Shown here: positions 17,664-26,043 of the stretch, in pieces
How the letters are laid out: each line of letters opens with the position of its first letter
How positions within the stretch are numbered: the stretch's first letter is position 1
DNA from: Flammeovirgaceae bacterium UBA2786
GTDB lineage: Bacteria; Bacteroidota; Bacteroidia; Cytophagales; Cyclobacteriaceae
Length of the DNA: 64,000 nucleotides
Reading direction: 5' to 3'
NCBI GenBank assembly: GCA_002352225.1
Contig: DEIA01000056.1
Coordinates: 11,174 to 75,173, forward strand
The notes under the pieces: model-generated
Databases searched by the model: none
Seen by the model: only the letters and a program-made list of their open reading frames with translations
Told to the model about the DNA's origin: nothing
Translations under genes and position numbers: made by a program

Positions 17664-18920
17664 ATGCTGAAGTTTTCTTTACATACTGCATTACTGTTTG
17701 TTTCCGGATTGTGTGTTGCACAACCTAAACCAACCTATTACGGTGAGATACAACCCGTATTGGAAAAAAACTGTACCTCCTGTCATAAACCAGGTGGAAT
17801 AGGTCCATTTAGTCTGTTTACCTATGCTGATGTAATTTCGAAAGGAACATTTATTGGCCATGTAACCCAAACCCGATACATGCCCCCCTGGAAGGCAGAT
17901 CCGGATTTCCGAACCTTCCGGAATCAAACCGTTTTATCGCAAACCGAGATTGACCTTATTCAACTGTGGCTGGCAGAGGGAATGCCAAAAGGGAAGAGAA
18001 AGAAGAATACCAAAACTATTGAGGTGTCAGAGAGTTCATTGAATCCAGATCTTACCTTACCTATGGTAAGCAGCTATCAATTAACCGATCAGGCTAAAGA
18101 AGATTATAGATTTTTTGTTATTCCAACCAACCTGCCGGCCAACACTTACTTATCGGCTGTAGAATTTATACCGGGCAACCGTAAACAAGTACACCACAGT
18201 CGCGTAATGGTAGATTCTACTCAGCGGATACGAGGCATTGATGGGATGAGTGAGCTTGATCCCGGGATAAAAGAATTCCAAACCATTCCGTTAGCCGATG
18301 AGTTTCTGTATGGTTGGGCACCAGGCAACACAAAAATTTTCTTTCCTCCCGGAACCGGGAAACCCATTTCGAAAGGGGCAGATCTGATTCTGAATATTCA
18401 CTATTCTCCAACATCCAGTGCACAGAAAGACCAGTCTGTAGTGAATTTATATTTTGCTAAAGGTACTGTGAGTCGTGAGGTGAAGACGCTGACATTAAAA
18501 GAAAGTGATATTCGCAATCAACCCTTTTTTATTGAGGCCGAACGAAAGCCAACTTTTTACATGGATTACCTGGTTAATAGCGACATTTCTCTGATTTCTA
18601 TTATGCCGCATATGCATTTTATTGGTAAGTCGTTTATCGCGTATGCCATCACACCTAAAAACGAAAATATTCCACTAATTAAGATTGATGATTGGAACTT
18701 TAACTGGCAAACAACCTATCAGTTTAAGAATCTGGTTAAACTTCCAGCAGGGTCCCGAATACGCGTGGAGGCCAAGTTCGACAACACCTCAGAAAACCCG
18801 ATGAATCCAAATAGCCCCCCTAAGGATATAGGGTATGGCTGGAATTCAACAGACGAAATGTGCGATCTGGTAATCTATTATCTCGAATATGAGGAAGGAG
18901 ATGAGAATATCGATTATTGA
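17664..18920 (+). CDS. Exported c-heme protein with copper type II ascorbate-dependent monooxygenase domains (PHM-like)
   Basis: 418 residues from the ATG at 17664; an open frame extends back into the redoxin gene, but this start gives the signal peptide MLKFSLHTALLFVSGLCVAQ. One c-type heme site, CTSCH (37-41), lies in a small cytochrome domain. The rest matches the two-domain copper monooxygenase fold of peptidylglycine alpha-hydroxylating monooxygenase: a His-His pair in QVHHSRVM (177-178), H-M-H in MPHMHFIG (316-318) and a methionine in DEMCDL (Met399), the positions of the CuH and CuM ligands. Probable role: oxygen-dependent hydroxylation in the periplasm, with the heme feeding electrons. 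Substrate unknown. It is the last gene of a four-gene unit. Confidence 0.83.
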   Translation: MLKFSLHTALLFVSGLCVAQPKPTYYGEIQPVLEKNCTSCHKPGGIGPFSLFTYADVISKGTFIGHVTQTRYMPPWKADPDFRTFRNQTVLSQTEIDLIQLWLAEGMPKGKRKKNTKTIEVSESSLNPDLTLPMVSSYQLTDQAKEDYRFFVIPTNLPANTYLSAVEFIPGNRKQVHHSRVMVDSTQRIRGIDGMSELDPGIKEFQTIPLADEFLYGWAPGNTKIFFPPGTGKPISKGADLILNIHYSPTSSAQKDQSVVNLYFAKGTVSREVKTLTLKESDIRNQPFFIEAERKPTFYMDYLVNSDISLISIMPHMHFIGKSFIAYAITPKNENIPLIKIDDWNFNWQTTYQFKNLVKLPAGSRIRVEAKFDNTSENPMNPNSPPKDIGYGWNSTDEMCDLVIYYLEYEEGDENIDY

Positions 18921-19023
18921 TCTCAGGCTATTCGTGTCCGGTTGATTGAATTTTTTAATCCATCTTGCAAATTCCATTTTAAATAAATGTTTTCCGAGAT
19001 TCCTTAAAAGAGGGTATTGACCA

Positions 19024-19152
19024 GAGGCTGTCTCAAAAGTCGTTCTGTCATCGCGGATTTGTTCCGCGATCTCGATTTCGTGGTACTAAACGAGATTCCG
19101 GCACAAGGCCGGAATGACATTCCAATCTTAATTTGACTTTTGAGACAGCCTC
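19024..19152. repeat. 129-bp nested inverted repeat (MITE/REP-like element)
   Basis: Perfect 18-bp terminal arms, GAGGCTGTCTCAAAAGTC at 19024-19041 and its reverse complement at 19135-19152. Inside are TGTCAT (19046) against ATGACA (19114), ATCTCG (19069) against CGAGAT (19091), and two hairpins: ATCGCGGA/TCCGCGAT (19050-19070) and ATTCCGGC/GCCGGAAT (19095-19115), each with a 5-base loop. The single strand would fold into a branched cruciform. No coding capacity and no clear target duplication. Ends of this type resemble those of some transposons, so a non-autonomous element is likely. It fills most of the 270-base gap between convergent genes. Confidence 0.85.
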
Positions 19153-19190
19153 GATACTTTAAAATTAATTTTAACCGGACACTAATAACC

Positions 19191-20150
19191 TCAGGCTTTT
19201 AACCGGATCAGTAAATCTTTCAACGATTCAAATTTTACTTCAGCACCCGACAAGGAGAGGATGTATTCGGGGTATCCCTCTTTAAAGGTTACCGTAACCT
19301 GAGTTTTACTGGGGCCAACTTCATAACCATTCCGTTCCAAGGCATTTTTTGTCCAGAGAAATTCAGGCCCAGAACCTTCCAATTGAATTAATGTTTTGCG
19401 GTAGGGTGTATGCTTAACTTTACCGGTCTTAAGATCAAAACCTTTTAATTGAAACTCATTATCAAAGGTGCCATCCAGTACCAGGTCTTCTGGTATTCCT
19501 TCTACTATTTTTTTATGCTGAGTAGCCAGCCAGATTTTATCCGCAGTTTGCAAGGCCAGATCCAACTCGTGTGTGGCTACTAATATAGTCTTACCAGTTT
19601 CACGCGCCAGCGATCGAAGCAAGTTCATAATCTCCACCCTATTATTAAGATCAAGGTGCGCGGTGGGTTCATCTAAAAGAAGAATGTTGGTGTCTTGTGC
19701 AAGCGCCTTGGCAATCATGGCCATTTGCAACTGGCCATCGCTTAGCTGCGAAAGGTGTTTGTTGGCTATTGATTCGAGGTGAACTTTTTTAATAGCGGTT
19801 TCAATTAGGTGATGATCCTGATCGGTAAGGGTTAACCACCAGTTCAGATAAGGATACCGGCCATAGGTAACAAGATCCCGCACAGTCATCAGGTTGCCAG
19901 AGACTTTATCGGTAAGTACAATAGCAGCAGGGAAATTGCGTGTAATACTGCCACTAATAGGGGGATGAATTCCGGCCAGTGTTTTAATAAGGGTTGTCTT
20001 GCCAATTCCGTTAGAGCCCATAAAGCAAACCAACTCGCCCTTAGTTAGAGTAAGAGATAAGGGCTCAAACAACACACGAACCTGATCATCTTTTTTATAA
20101 CCAATTTTCAGGTTAAGGGTTTGTAATGCTATGTGATCTAACTCAGACAC
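19191..20150 (-). CDS. FecE/BtuD-type ABC transporter ATP-binding protein
   Basis: ATPase of an iron-siderophore, heme or cobalamin importer. Walker A GSNGIGKTT (45-53), signature LSDGQ (136-140) and Walker B ILLLDEP (156-162) are intact. At 319 residues it is about 60 longer than usual: after the ATPase core there is a C-terminal extension (from about 250) that ends in a compact alpha/beta-looking stretch (VTVTFKEGYPEYILSLSGAEV). The start overlaps the end of the permease gene by 8 bases. No substrate-binding protein or TonB receptor is in the window, so the substrate is undetermined. Confidence 0.9.
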   Translation of the reverse strand: MSELDHIALQTLNLKIGYKKDDQVRVLFEPLSLTLTKGELVCFMGSNGIGKTTLIKTLAGIHPPISGSITRNFPAAIVLTDKVSGNLMTVRDLVTYGRYPYLNWWLTLTDQDHHLIETAIKKVHLESIANKHLSQLSDGQLQMAMIAKALAQDTNILLLDEPTAHLDLNNRVEIMNLLRSLARETGKTILVATHELDLALQTADKIWLATQHKKIVEGIPEDLVLDGTFDNEFQLKGFDLKTGKVKHTPYRKTLIQLEGSGPEFLWTKNALERNGYEVGPSKTQVTVTFKEGYPEYILSLSGAEVKFESLKDLLIRLKA

Positions 20151-21156
20151 TGATTCGTTTTGCTTTAATTACCATCCAAATTACTACCGGGGCCCCTATC
20201 ATTGAGGTAATGGCATTAAGCGGAAGTACCTGAGTGCTGCCGGGAAGCTGTGCAATTACATCGCATATTAATAATAGAATAGCCCCTCCCAGCATTACGG
20301 CCGGGAGTAAAATTTTGTGATTACTTACAGGAATGATAAGCCGAACCAGGTGTGGTACAGCCAAACCAACAAAGGCAATTGGGCCACAGAAAGCAGTTAC
20401 TACACCTACCATCATTCCGGTAGCTATTACAATCCAGGTTCGGGCCCGCTTAATATTAATAGCGAGATTTTGGGCGTAGCTATCACCAAGCAACATTCCA
20501 TTAAGCGCCTTAATCATACTCATACTGATACCTAACCCCATACTTATTGTTATGGTTAGCACTACCAGTTCAGACCAGTTTGTACTACCTACGCTGCCCA
20601 GCATCCAGATCATAAAGGTTTGGAGATCGTCTGCCTGGCTGGTGAATTGAAGTACACTTACAACCGAAGAGGTTGCCGCGCTAATCATAAGGCCCACAAT
20701 TAATAGGGCGGTGTTATCCCGTACATACTTTGCAATGGAGATAATAATTACAAAAACCATGGCCCCGCCAAGGCTTGCTGCGAGGGCTACACTCCAGGGG
20801 CTTTGAACAAAAGTGATAAACGACCCATACCGTCCGGCCAACAGCAATATGGCCACAAGCAGGCTGGAGCCCGAGGTTAATCCCAAAACATCTGGCCCGG
20901 CCATTGGGTTGCGAAAGAGAGTTTGCATCATCAACCCTCCGCAGGCAAGTGCACTGCCCGCCAACACACACGTAATTGCTTTTGGCAAACGGAATTGCCA
21001 CAGAATTTCGCTGCTGGTTCCTGTTTCTGAAAACAACGCTTTAAGAACCTCCGGTAAGGAAATAGAAACACTTCCCATAGAAATATTTAACAAGAAAAGA
21101 ATGCCCAAAGCAATGGTTAAAATGAAGATGGCAAGCCGGGCAGAATTTTGCTTCAT
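20143..21156 (-). CDS. FecCD/BtuC-family ABC transporter permease
   Basis: A 337-residue inner-membrane permease of the iron-siderophore/vitamin B12 family, with about ten hydrophobic segments. Conserved elements are FRLPKAITCVLAGSALACGGLMMQ near 50-75, NPMAGPDVLGLTSGSSL near 83, and CGPIAFVGLAVPHLVRLI near 255-275, which contacts the ATPase. It pairs with the downstream ATP-binding gene. It is transcribed away from the ribosomal cluster; the shared 291-base gap holds the ribosomal promoter, and I see no clear promoter for the transporter. Confidence 0.92.
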   Translation of the reverse strand: MKQNSARLAIFILTIALGILFLLNISMGSVSISLPEVLKALFSETGTSSEILWQFRLPKAITCVLAGSALACGGLMMQTLFRNPMAGPDVLGLTSGSSLLVAILLLAGRYGSFITFVQSPWSVALAASLGGAMVFVIIISIAKYVRDNTALLIVGLMISAATSSVVSVLQFTSQADDLQTFMIWMLGSVGSTNWSELVVLTITISMGLGISMSMIKALNGMLLGDSYAQNLAINIKRARTWIVIATGMMVGVVTAFCGPIAFVGLAVPHLVRLIIPVSNHKILLPAVMLGGAILLLICDVIAQLPGSTQVLPLNAITSMIGAPVVIWMVIKAKRISV

Positions 21157-21353
21157 GCAATTAAGTTTGGCAATCGGCCGAAAAGTAAAACCTTTTTAAG
21201 GTTGCTGAAACAAGGCTTTTACAACTAACCCTATATTTAGTTCAAATAAACAGGTGAAAGCCACAACTATATTGAAAATGAATTACTTACGATAAGTTTT
21301 CGATAGCCATAATTTGTGATTTATTCATTTCCTTTATTTTTTTGAAACCCGCT

Positions 21354-21384
21354 CTTGGTACCTACACTTTAGTTCCTATCTTTG
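21354..21384 (+). promoter_or_regulatory. Bacteroidota-type promoter of the ribosomal-protein cluster
   Basis: CTTG at 21354-21357, a 19-base spacer and TATCTTTG at 21377-21384, matching TAnnTTTG exactly at the -7 element and nearly at -33. The leader to the rplC ATG is about 60 bases and A-rich, as is usual where Shine-Dalgarno sites are weak. The rest of the 291-base gap shows nothing I can name. Confidence 0.7.
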
Positions 21385-21447
21385 CAGTCCTTTTTGCGGC
21401 ACAAAACCCTCAAAACGGATTAAAAACAAGTAAAATAGGTTTCAACC

Positions 21448-22080
21448 ATGCCTGGAATAATCGGACGAAAAGTAGGAATGACCAGCGTATTTGGCGCAGA
21501 TGGCCAGAATATCGCGGTAACGGTCATTGAAGCAGGCCCTTGTGTTGTCACTCAGGTTAAGAACGCTGAGACTGACGGATACCGGGCTGTGCAGCTTTCT
21601 TTCGCAGAGCGAAAGGAAAAGAATACTCCCAAGCCGCTGGTTGGTCATTTCAAAAAAGCCAACACCAGCCCTAAGAAATCTACAGTAGAATTCAGAGACT
21701 TCCGTAAGGAGTTTGATGGCATTGTAGAATTAGGTAAGGAGATTAAAGTACAAGATGTATTTGCGGAAGGAGACTTCCTGGATGCAGTAGGCACCTCGAA
21801 AGGTAAAGGCTTTCAGGGTGTAGTAAAGCGCCACGGTTTTAGTGGTGTGGGGGGTCAGACTCACGGTCAGCACAATCGGTTAAGGGCTCCTGGTTCTATG
21901 GGTAACGCATCTTTTGCGTCTCGTGTAATCAAGGGTAAGCGTTTGCCGGGCCGTATGGGTTCAGATCGTGTAAAGGTTACCAACCTAAAAGTGGTAAAAA
22001 TTCTGGCCGACAAGAATCTGATTCTGGTTAGTGGCTCAGTACCGGGTGCAAAGAATTCAACCATAATCCTGCAGAAGTAA
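21448..22080 (+). CDS. rplC: 50S ribosomal protein L3
   Basis: First gene of the cluster, 210 residues (normal length). L3 binds the 3' half of 23S rRNA and reaches the peptidyl-transferase centre through a long loop, seen here as KRHGFSGVGGQTHG, whose glutamine is the usual methylation site. The N-terminus MPGIIGRKVGMTSVF is typical. In most bacteria rpsJ (S10) comes immediately before; here it does not. The stop codon overlaps the rplD start by one base. Confidence 0.97.
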   Translation: MPGIIGRKVGMTSVFGADGQNIAVTVIEAGPCVVTQVKNAETDGYRAVQLSFAERKEKNTPKPLVGHFKKANTSPKKSTVEFRDFRKEFDGIVELGKEIKVQDVFAEGDFLDAVGTSKGKGFQGVVKRHGFSGVGGQTHGQHNRLRAPGSMGNASFASRVIKGKRLPGRMGSDRVKVTNLKVVKILADKNLILVSGSVPGAKNSTIILQK

Positions 22081-22712
22081 TGGAAATAGCAGTTGTAAAA
22101 CAGAGCGGGGAAAGCACAGGCCGCAAGGTGAGTCTTACCTCAGAAGTATTTGGCATTGAGCCGAATGATCATGCTATATGGTTGGATGTGAAAAGCTTTT
22201 TGGCTAACCAACGCCAGGGTACACACAAATCAAAGCAGCGTAACGAGATATCTGGCTCTTCTAAAAAATTGAAGAAACAGAAAGGCACAGGAGGCGCACG
22301 TGCGGGTAATATTAAGAACCCTCAATTTAAAGGAGGTGGTCGTATTTTTGGACCAACCCCCCGCGATTACTCTTTTAAACTGAATAAGAAAGTTAAGGAC
22401 CTGGCTCGTAAGTCGGCTCTTACCTATAAGGCAAAAGATAACCAGATTGCTATTGTGGAAGACTTCAATTTTGAAGCTCCTAAAACAAAGCAATATATAA
22501 GCTTGCTTAAGTCTTTGTCTGTTCAGGATAAAAAAACACTCGTAGTGTTACCCGAAGTAAAAAAGAACGTAGTTCTTTCTGGCCGTAACATTCAGAACTC
22601 TAAAATCATCACGGCCGATCAGATCAATACATACGATGTGATCAATGCCGAGCAGATTATTTTGGTTGAGAGTTCACTTTCTAAAATTGACAACCTTTTA
22701 AATAAGCAGTAA
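22080..22712 (+). CDS. rplD: 50S ribosomal protein L4
   Basis: 210 residues. L4 binds domain I of 23S rRNA and its extended loop lines the exit tunnel. That loop is seen as KQKGTGGARAGNIKNP followed by GGGRIFGPTPRDY. In E. coli L4 also represses its own operon; no matching leader can be recognised here. It overlaps rplC by one base (TAATG), so translation is coupled. Confidence 0.97.
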   Translation: MEIAVVKQSGESTGRKVSLTSEVFGIEPNDHAIWLDVKSFLANQRQGTHKSKQRNEISGSSKKLKKQKGTGGARAGNIKNPQFKGGGRIFGPTPRDYSFKLNKKVKDLARKSALTYKAKDNQIAIVEDFNFEAPKTKQYISLLKSLSVQDKKTLVVLPEVKKNVVLSGRNIQNSKIITADQINTYDVINAEQIILVESSLSKIDNLLNKQ

Positions 22713-22716
22713 TCCC

Positions 22717-23004
22717 ATGAGTATCTTAAAACGACCCCTGGTTACTGAGAAGGTTTCTTCCCTGAATGAAAAGGGCAAGTATGGTTTCATTGTAGATGCC
22801 ACTGCCAACAAGGTAGAAATCAAGCAAGCAGTAGAGAAAATGTACGGTGTAAACGTAGAACGCGTAAACACGACTAATGTGCTGGGCAAATTCAAGAGCC
22901 GCTTTACCAAAGCAGGTGTATTGTCTGGCCGCAAGCCAAGCTACAAGAAGGCCATAGTAACATTGGCTTCTGGTGAAGTAATTGATTTTTATAGCAACGT
23001 ATAA
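22717..23004 (+). CDS. rplW: 50S ribosomal protein L23
   Basis: 95 residues, usual length. L23 sits at the tunnel exit and is the docking site for trigger factor and SRP. It starts MSILKRPLVTEKVSSLNE; the loop VERVNTTNVLGKFKSR is the rRNA-binding extension. It starts 4 bases after rplD. Confidence 0.96.
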   Translation: MSILKRPLVTEKVSSLNEKGKYGFIVDATANKVEIKQAVEKMYGVNVERVNTTNVLGKFKSRFTKAGVLSGRKPSYKKAIVTLASGEVIDFYSNV

Positions 23005-23014
23005 CTTCTGAAAA

Positions 23015-23839
23015 ATGGCGTTGAAAAAACTTAGACCGATAACCGCAGGCACCCGTCACAGGCTGTCTCCTGGTTTCGAGGATATCACAGAAAGTAAACC
23101 TGAAAAATCTTTGGTAACAACCATTAAGAAATCAGGTGGCCGCAATAACAAAGGTCGTATGACCATGCGCTACATTGGCGGTGGACATAAGCAAAAAATT
23201 CGTTTAATCGATTTCAAACGTAATCGCTTCGGAATTCCGGCTGTAGTTAAGTCGATCGAATACGATCCTACCCGCACAGCTCGTATTGCAAAACTTTTCT
23301 ATGCAGATGGATTTAAGTCTTATATTCTTGCTCCGCAAGGAATTAAGGTAGGACAGACAATATTATCGGGTGAAGATATCGCTCCAGAAGTAGGGAATGC
23401 ATTACCTCTTTCAAAAATTCCGATTGGTACAATCGTACACAATGTGGAAATCAAACCCGGAACCGGTGCATCTATTGCCCGTAGTGCAGGTGCATTTGTT
23501 CAGTTGGTTGCTCGTGAAGCAGTTTATGCCACATTGAAAATGCCTTCAGGCGAAATGCGCAACGTATTGGTTAACTGCCTGGCAACTGTTGGTGCTGTTT
23601 CAAATGCAGAGCACATGAACGAAAGCGTGGGTAAGGCTGGTCGCAGTCGTTGGAGAGGTATTCGTCCGCGCACCCGTGCGGTAGCGATGAACCCGGTAGA
23701 TCACCCGATGGGTGGTGGTGAAGGGCGTGCCTCAGGTGGTCATCCAAGATCGCGTAAGGGGTTACTTGCTAAAGGCAAGAAAACACGTCACCCCAAGAAG
23801 TATTCTGATGGTTTAATCATTGCAAGAAGGAAGAAATAA
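23015..23839 (+). CDS. rplB: 50S ribosomal protein L2
   Basis: 274 residues. L2 is needed for subunit joining and peptidyl transfer. The C-terminal loop VDHPMGGGEGRASGGHPRS contains the conserved histidine near the active centre; the N-terminal SKPEKSLVTTIKKSGGRNN binds rRNA. It starts 10 bases after rplW. Confidence 0.97.
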   Translation: MALKKLRPITAGTRHRLSPGFEDITESKPEKSLVTTIKKSGGRNNKGRMTMRYIGGGHKQKIRLIDFKRNRFGIPAVVKSIEYDPTRTARIAKLFYADGFKSYILAPQGIKVGQTILSGEDIAPEVGNALPLSKIPIGTIVHNVEIKPGTGASIARSAGAFVQLVAREAVYATLKMPSGEMRNVLVNCLATVGAVSNAEHMNESVGKAGRSRWRGIRPRTRAVAMNPVDHPMGGGEGRASGGHPRSRKGLLAKGKKTRHPKKYSDGLIIARRKK

Positions 23840-23841
23840 TT

Positions 23842-24111
23842 ATGGGAAGGTCAATTAAAAAAGGTCCGTATTTAGATGCCCGCCTCGGTAAGAAGGTGGA
23901 GGCTATGGAACAATCAGGCAAGAAGTCAGTTATCAAAACCTGGTCGCGCAGATCTACCATTACTCCGGATTGCATCGGGCATACATTTGCCGTGCATAAT
24001 GGTAACAAGTTTATTCCTGTGTATGTAACAGAGAACATGGTGGGTCATAAGCTGGGTGAGTTTGCACCAACCCGCACGTTCAAAGGTCATAGCGGTAATA
24101 ACAAAGCATAG
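23842..24111 (+). CDS. rpsS: 30S ribosomal protein S19
   Basis: 89 residues, beginning MGRSIKKGPYLDARL. S19 sits in the 30S head with S13 and contacts the A-site finger. The conserved TIWSRRSTI-type segment appears as IKTWSRRSTITPD, and the C-terminus is GEFAPTRTFKGH. The start is 2 bases after rplB. Confidence 0.97.
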   Translation: MGRSIKKGPYLDARLGKKVEAMEQSGKKSVIKTWSRRSTITPDCIGHTFAVHNGNKFIPVYVTENMVGHKLGEFAPTRTFKGHSGNNKA

Positions 24112-24139
24112 GCTAAGTAATCCTTAAGATTCCAAGACA

Positions 24140-24607
24140 ATGGAAACAGTAAAGAAAACGAAGAAATCGGTAGTTAAAAGGGCAAAGATCAAGGCAGTTA
24201 AAGAAGCTGCCAAGCAAGGCCCGGCTACTGCATATTTAAAAGATGTTCCTTCATCTCCTCGTAAAATGCGTCTGGTGGCAGATATGATACGCGGTGAGAG
24301 AGTGAGCAAGGCTTTGAATATGCTGAAATATGAAGCTAAGCATCCGGCAGCTAAAATGGAGAAATTGTTACTCTCTGCCATTAGCAGCTGGGAAGCTAAA
24401 AACAGCGAGGTGAAGCTTGAAGAAGCAGATCTTTTTGTGAAAGAAGTATTTGTAGATGGGGGCCGCATTCTAAAGCGTTTGAGACCCGCTCCGCAAGGCC
24501 GCGCACATCGCGTTCGCAAAAGATCAAACCATGTAACACTAACAGTTGACCGCATGCCTGCAAAGGTTGAGGCGGCTAAATCAGAATCTAAAGAAACGAA
24601 AGAGTAA
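24140..24607 (+). CDS. rplV: 50S ribosomal protein L22 with basic N-terminal extension
   Basis: 155 residues, longer than the roughly 110-residue E. coli protein because of a Lys/Ala-rich head of about 28 residues (METVKKTKKSVVKRAKIKA) and a short charged tail. The core starts at ATAYLKDVPSSPRKMRLVAD. Its beta-hairpin (RILKRLRPAPQGRAHRVRKR) lines the exit tunnel at the macrolide constriction. Long heads are common in Bacteroidota. It overlaps rpsC by one base. Confidence 0.96.
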   Translation: METVKKTKKSVVKRAKIKAVKEAAKQGPATAYLKDVPSSPRKMRLVADMIRGERVSKALNMLKYEAKHPAAKMEKLLLSAISSWEAKNSEVKLEEADLFVKEVFVDGGRILKRLRPAPQGRAHRVRKRSNHVTLTVDRMPAKVEAAKSESKETKE

Positions 24608-25386
24608 TGGGACAAAAAATTAACCCTGTAGGTTTCAGATTAGGCATCGTACGTGGCTGGGATTCCAGCTGGTTCGGAGGAAAAACATTTTCTGATAAAC
24701 TGGTAGAAGACCAGAAAATAAGAAAATATGTAGATGCCCGTATTCAAAAAGGAGGTATTTCTAAAGTAGTAATTGAGCGTACCCTTAAGAGAATTACACT
24801 AACAATACACACGGCACGTCCGGGTGTGGTTATTGGCAAAGGCGGTACCGAGGTAGATAAAATTAAGGAAGAACTTAAGAAGCTTACTAACAAAGATGTG
24901 CAGATCAACATCTACGAAATCAAACGCCCTGAATTGGATGCGCGGTTGGTAGGTGAGTCTATCGCACAACAATTAGAGGCACGTATCTCTTACCGCAGAG
25001 CAATGAAACAAGCTATTGCTTCAACTATGCGTGTGGGTGCTGAAGGTATAAAGGTAAAACTGTCGGGTCGTTTGGCTGGTGCCGATATGGCTCGTACCGA
25101 ACAATACAAAGAAGGTCGTATTCCATTGCACACCCTTCGTGCCGATATTGATTATGCTATTTCAGAAGCACAAACTGTATATGGCAAGATTGGTATTAAG
25201 GTATGGATATTTAAAGGAGAAGTTTACGGCAAGCGCGACTTATCGCCTAATGTAGGTATAGTGAGCAACGCAGCGGGCGAAAACAAACCCAACCAGGCAG
25301 GTGGTGGCGAAAGAAGAAGAGGTGGTGAGCGTGGAGGCAGAAACGAACGCGGAGGCGAACGTTCAGAAAGAAGACCAAAGAAATAA
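24607..25386 (+). CDS. rpsC: 30S ribosomal protein S3 with Gly/Arg-rich tail
   Basis: 259 residues. S3 forms part of the mRNA entry helicase site. The KH domain is clear, with the GxxG loop in PGVVIGKGGTEVDK, and the C-terminal domain has ISYRRAMKQAIASTMR. From about residue 225 the tail is low in complexity, alternating Gly, Glu and Arg, beyond the usual end of S3. It is translationally coupled to rplV (TAATG). Confidence 0.97.
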   Translation: MGQKINPVGFRLGIVRGWDSSWFGGKTFSDKLVEDQKIRKYVDARIQKGGISKVVIERTLKRITLTIHTARPGVVIGKGGTEVDKIKEELKKLTNKDVQINIYEIKRPELDARLVGESIAQQLEARISYRRAMKQAIASTMRVGAEGIKVKLSGRLAGADMARTEQYKEGRIPLHTLRADIDYAISEAQTVYGKIGIKVWIFKGEVYGKRDLSPNVGIVSNAAGENKPNQAGGGERRRGGERGGRNERGGERSERRPKK

Positions 25387-25414
25387 TTTCAGAACCAGTA
25401 AATAGTAGGAAATC

Positions 25415-25846
25415 ATGTTACAGCCTAAACGGACGAAATTCAGAAAAATGCAGAAGGGCAAAGTAAAAGGATCGGCCACCCGTGGTCATTCTATTGCTTT
25501 CGGATCGTTTGCATTGAAGGCACTTGAGCCAGGTTGGATTACAGCCCGTCAATTAGAAGCAGCTCGTGTAGCCGTTACCCGTGCTATGAAGCGCGAGGGT
25601 CAGGTTTGGATTCGCATATTCCCCGATAAACCCATTACCCGTAAGCCTGCTGAAGTGCGTATGGGTAAAGGTAAGGGAGCACCAGAATATTGGGTAGCAG
25701 TTATTAAACCAGGAACCATTTTATTTGAAGCGGGTGGTGTTACCATGGCAACAGCAAAAGAAGCATTGGCATTAGCCGATGGTAAGTTGCCTATTAAAAC
25801 CCGCTTTACGGTTAGAAGAGATTACGTAGAACAAGCAGCAAAATGA
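25415..25846 (+). CDS. rplP: 50S ribosomal protein L16
   Basis: 143 residues starting MLQPKRTKFRKMQKGKVKG. L16 lies beside the A-site tRNA elbow and is among the last proteins to assemble. The conserved PDKPITRKPAEVRMGKGKG loop, with the arginine hydroxylated in some bacteria, is present. Its last bases overlap rpmC by 4 (ATGA). Confidence 0.97.
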   Translation: MLQPKRTKFRKMQKGKVKGSATRGHSIAFGSFALKALEPGWITARQLEAARVAVTRAMKREGQVWIRIFPDKPITRKPAEVRMGKGKGAPEYWVAVIKPGTILFEAGGVTMATAKEALALADGKLPIKTRFTVRRDYVEQAAK

Positions 25847-26037
25847 AAAACGGAGACATCAAAGGATTAACTCTGGCTGAGTTAAACGAGAAAATCGGCA
25901 GCGAAAATGAAGCCCTTCGCAAACTTAAGTTTGCGCACCAGGTTTCGGCTATCGAAAACCCGATGCGGATTAAAGAAACCCGCAGGTTAATTGCCCGCTT
26001 GAAAACTGAATTGAAAGCAAAAGAAACTCAAAAATAA
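25843..26037 (+). CDS. rpmC: 50S ribosomal protein L29
   Basis: 64 residues, an all-helical protein next to the tunnel exit beside L23. The hallmark LTLAELNEKI at the start and NPMRIKETRRLIARLKTEL near the end are present. It starts inside the last codons of rplP (ATGA overlap), implying coupling. Confidence 0.95.
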   Translation: MKNGDIKGLTLAELNEKIGSENEALRKLKFAHQVSAIENPMRIKETRRLIARLKTELKAKETQK

Positions 26038-26043
26038 GTTGTC

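Noticed and set aside
24124..24615. Long minus-strand frame opposite rplV
   Set aside because: Shadow of rplV; the opposite strand of Lys/Ala-rich codons easily stays open.
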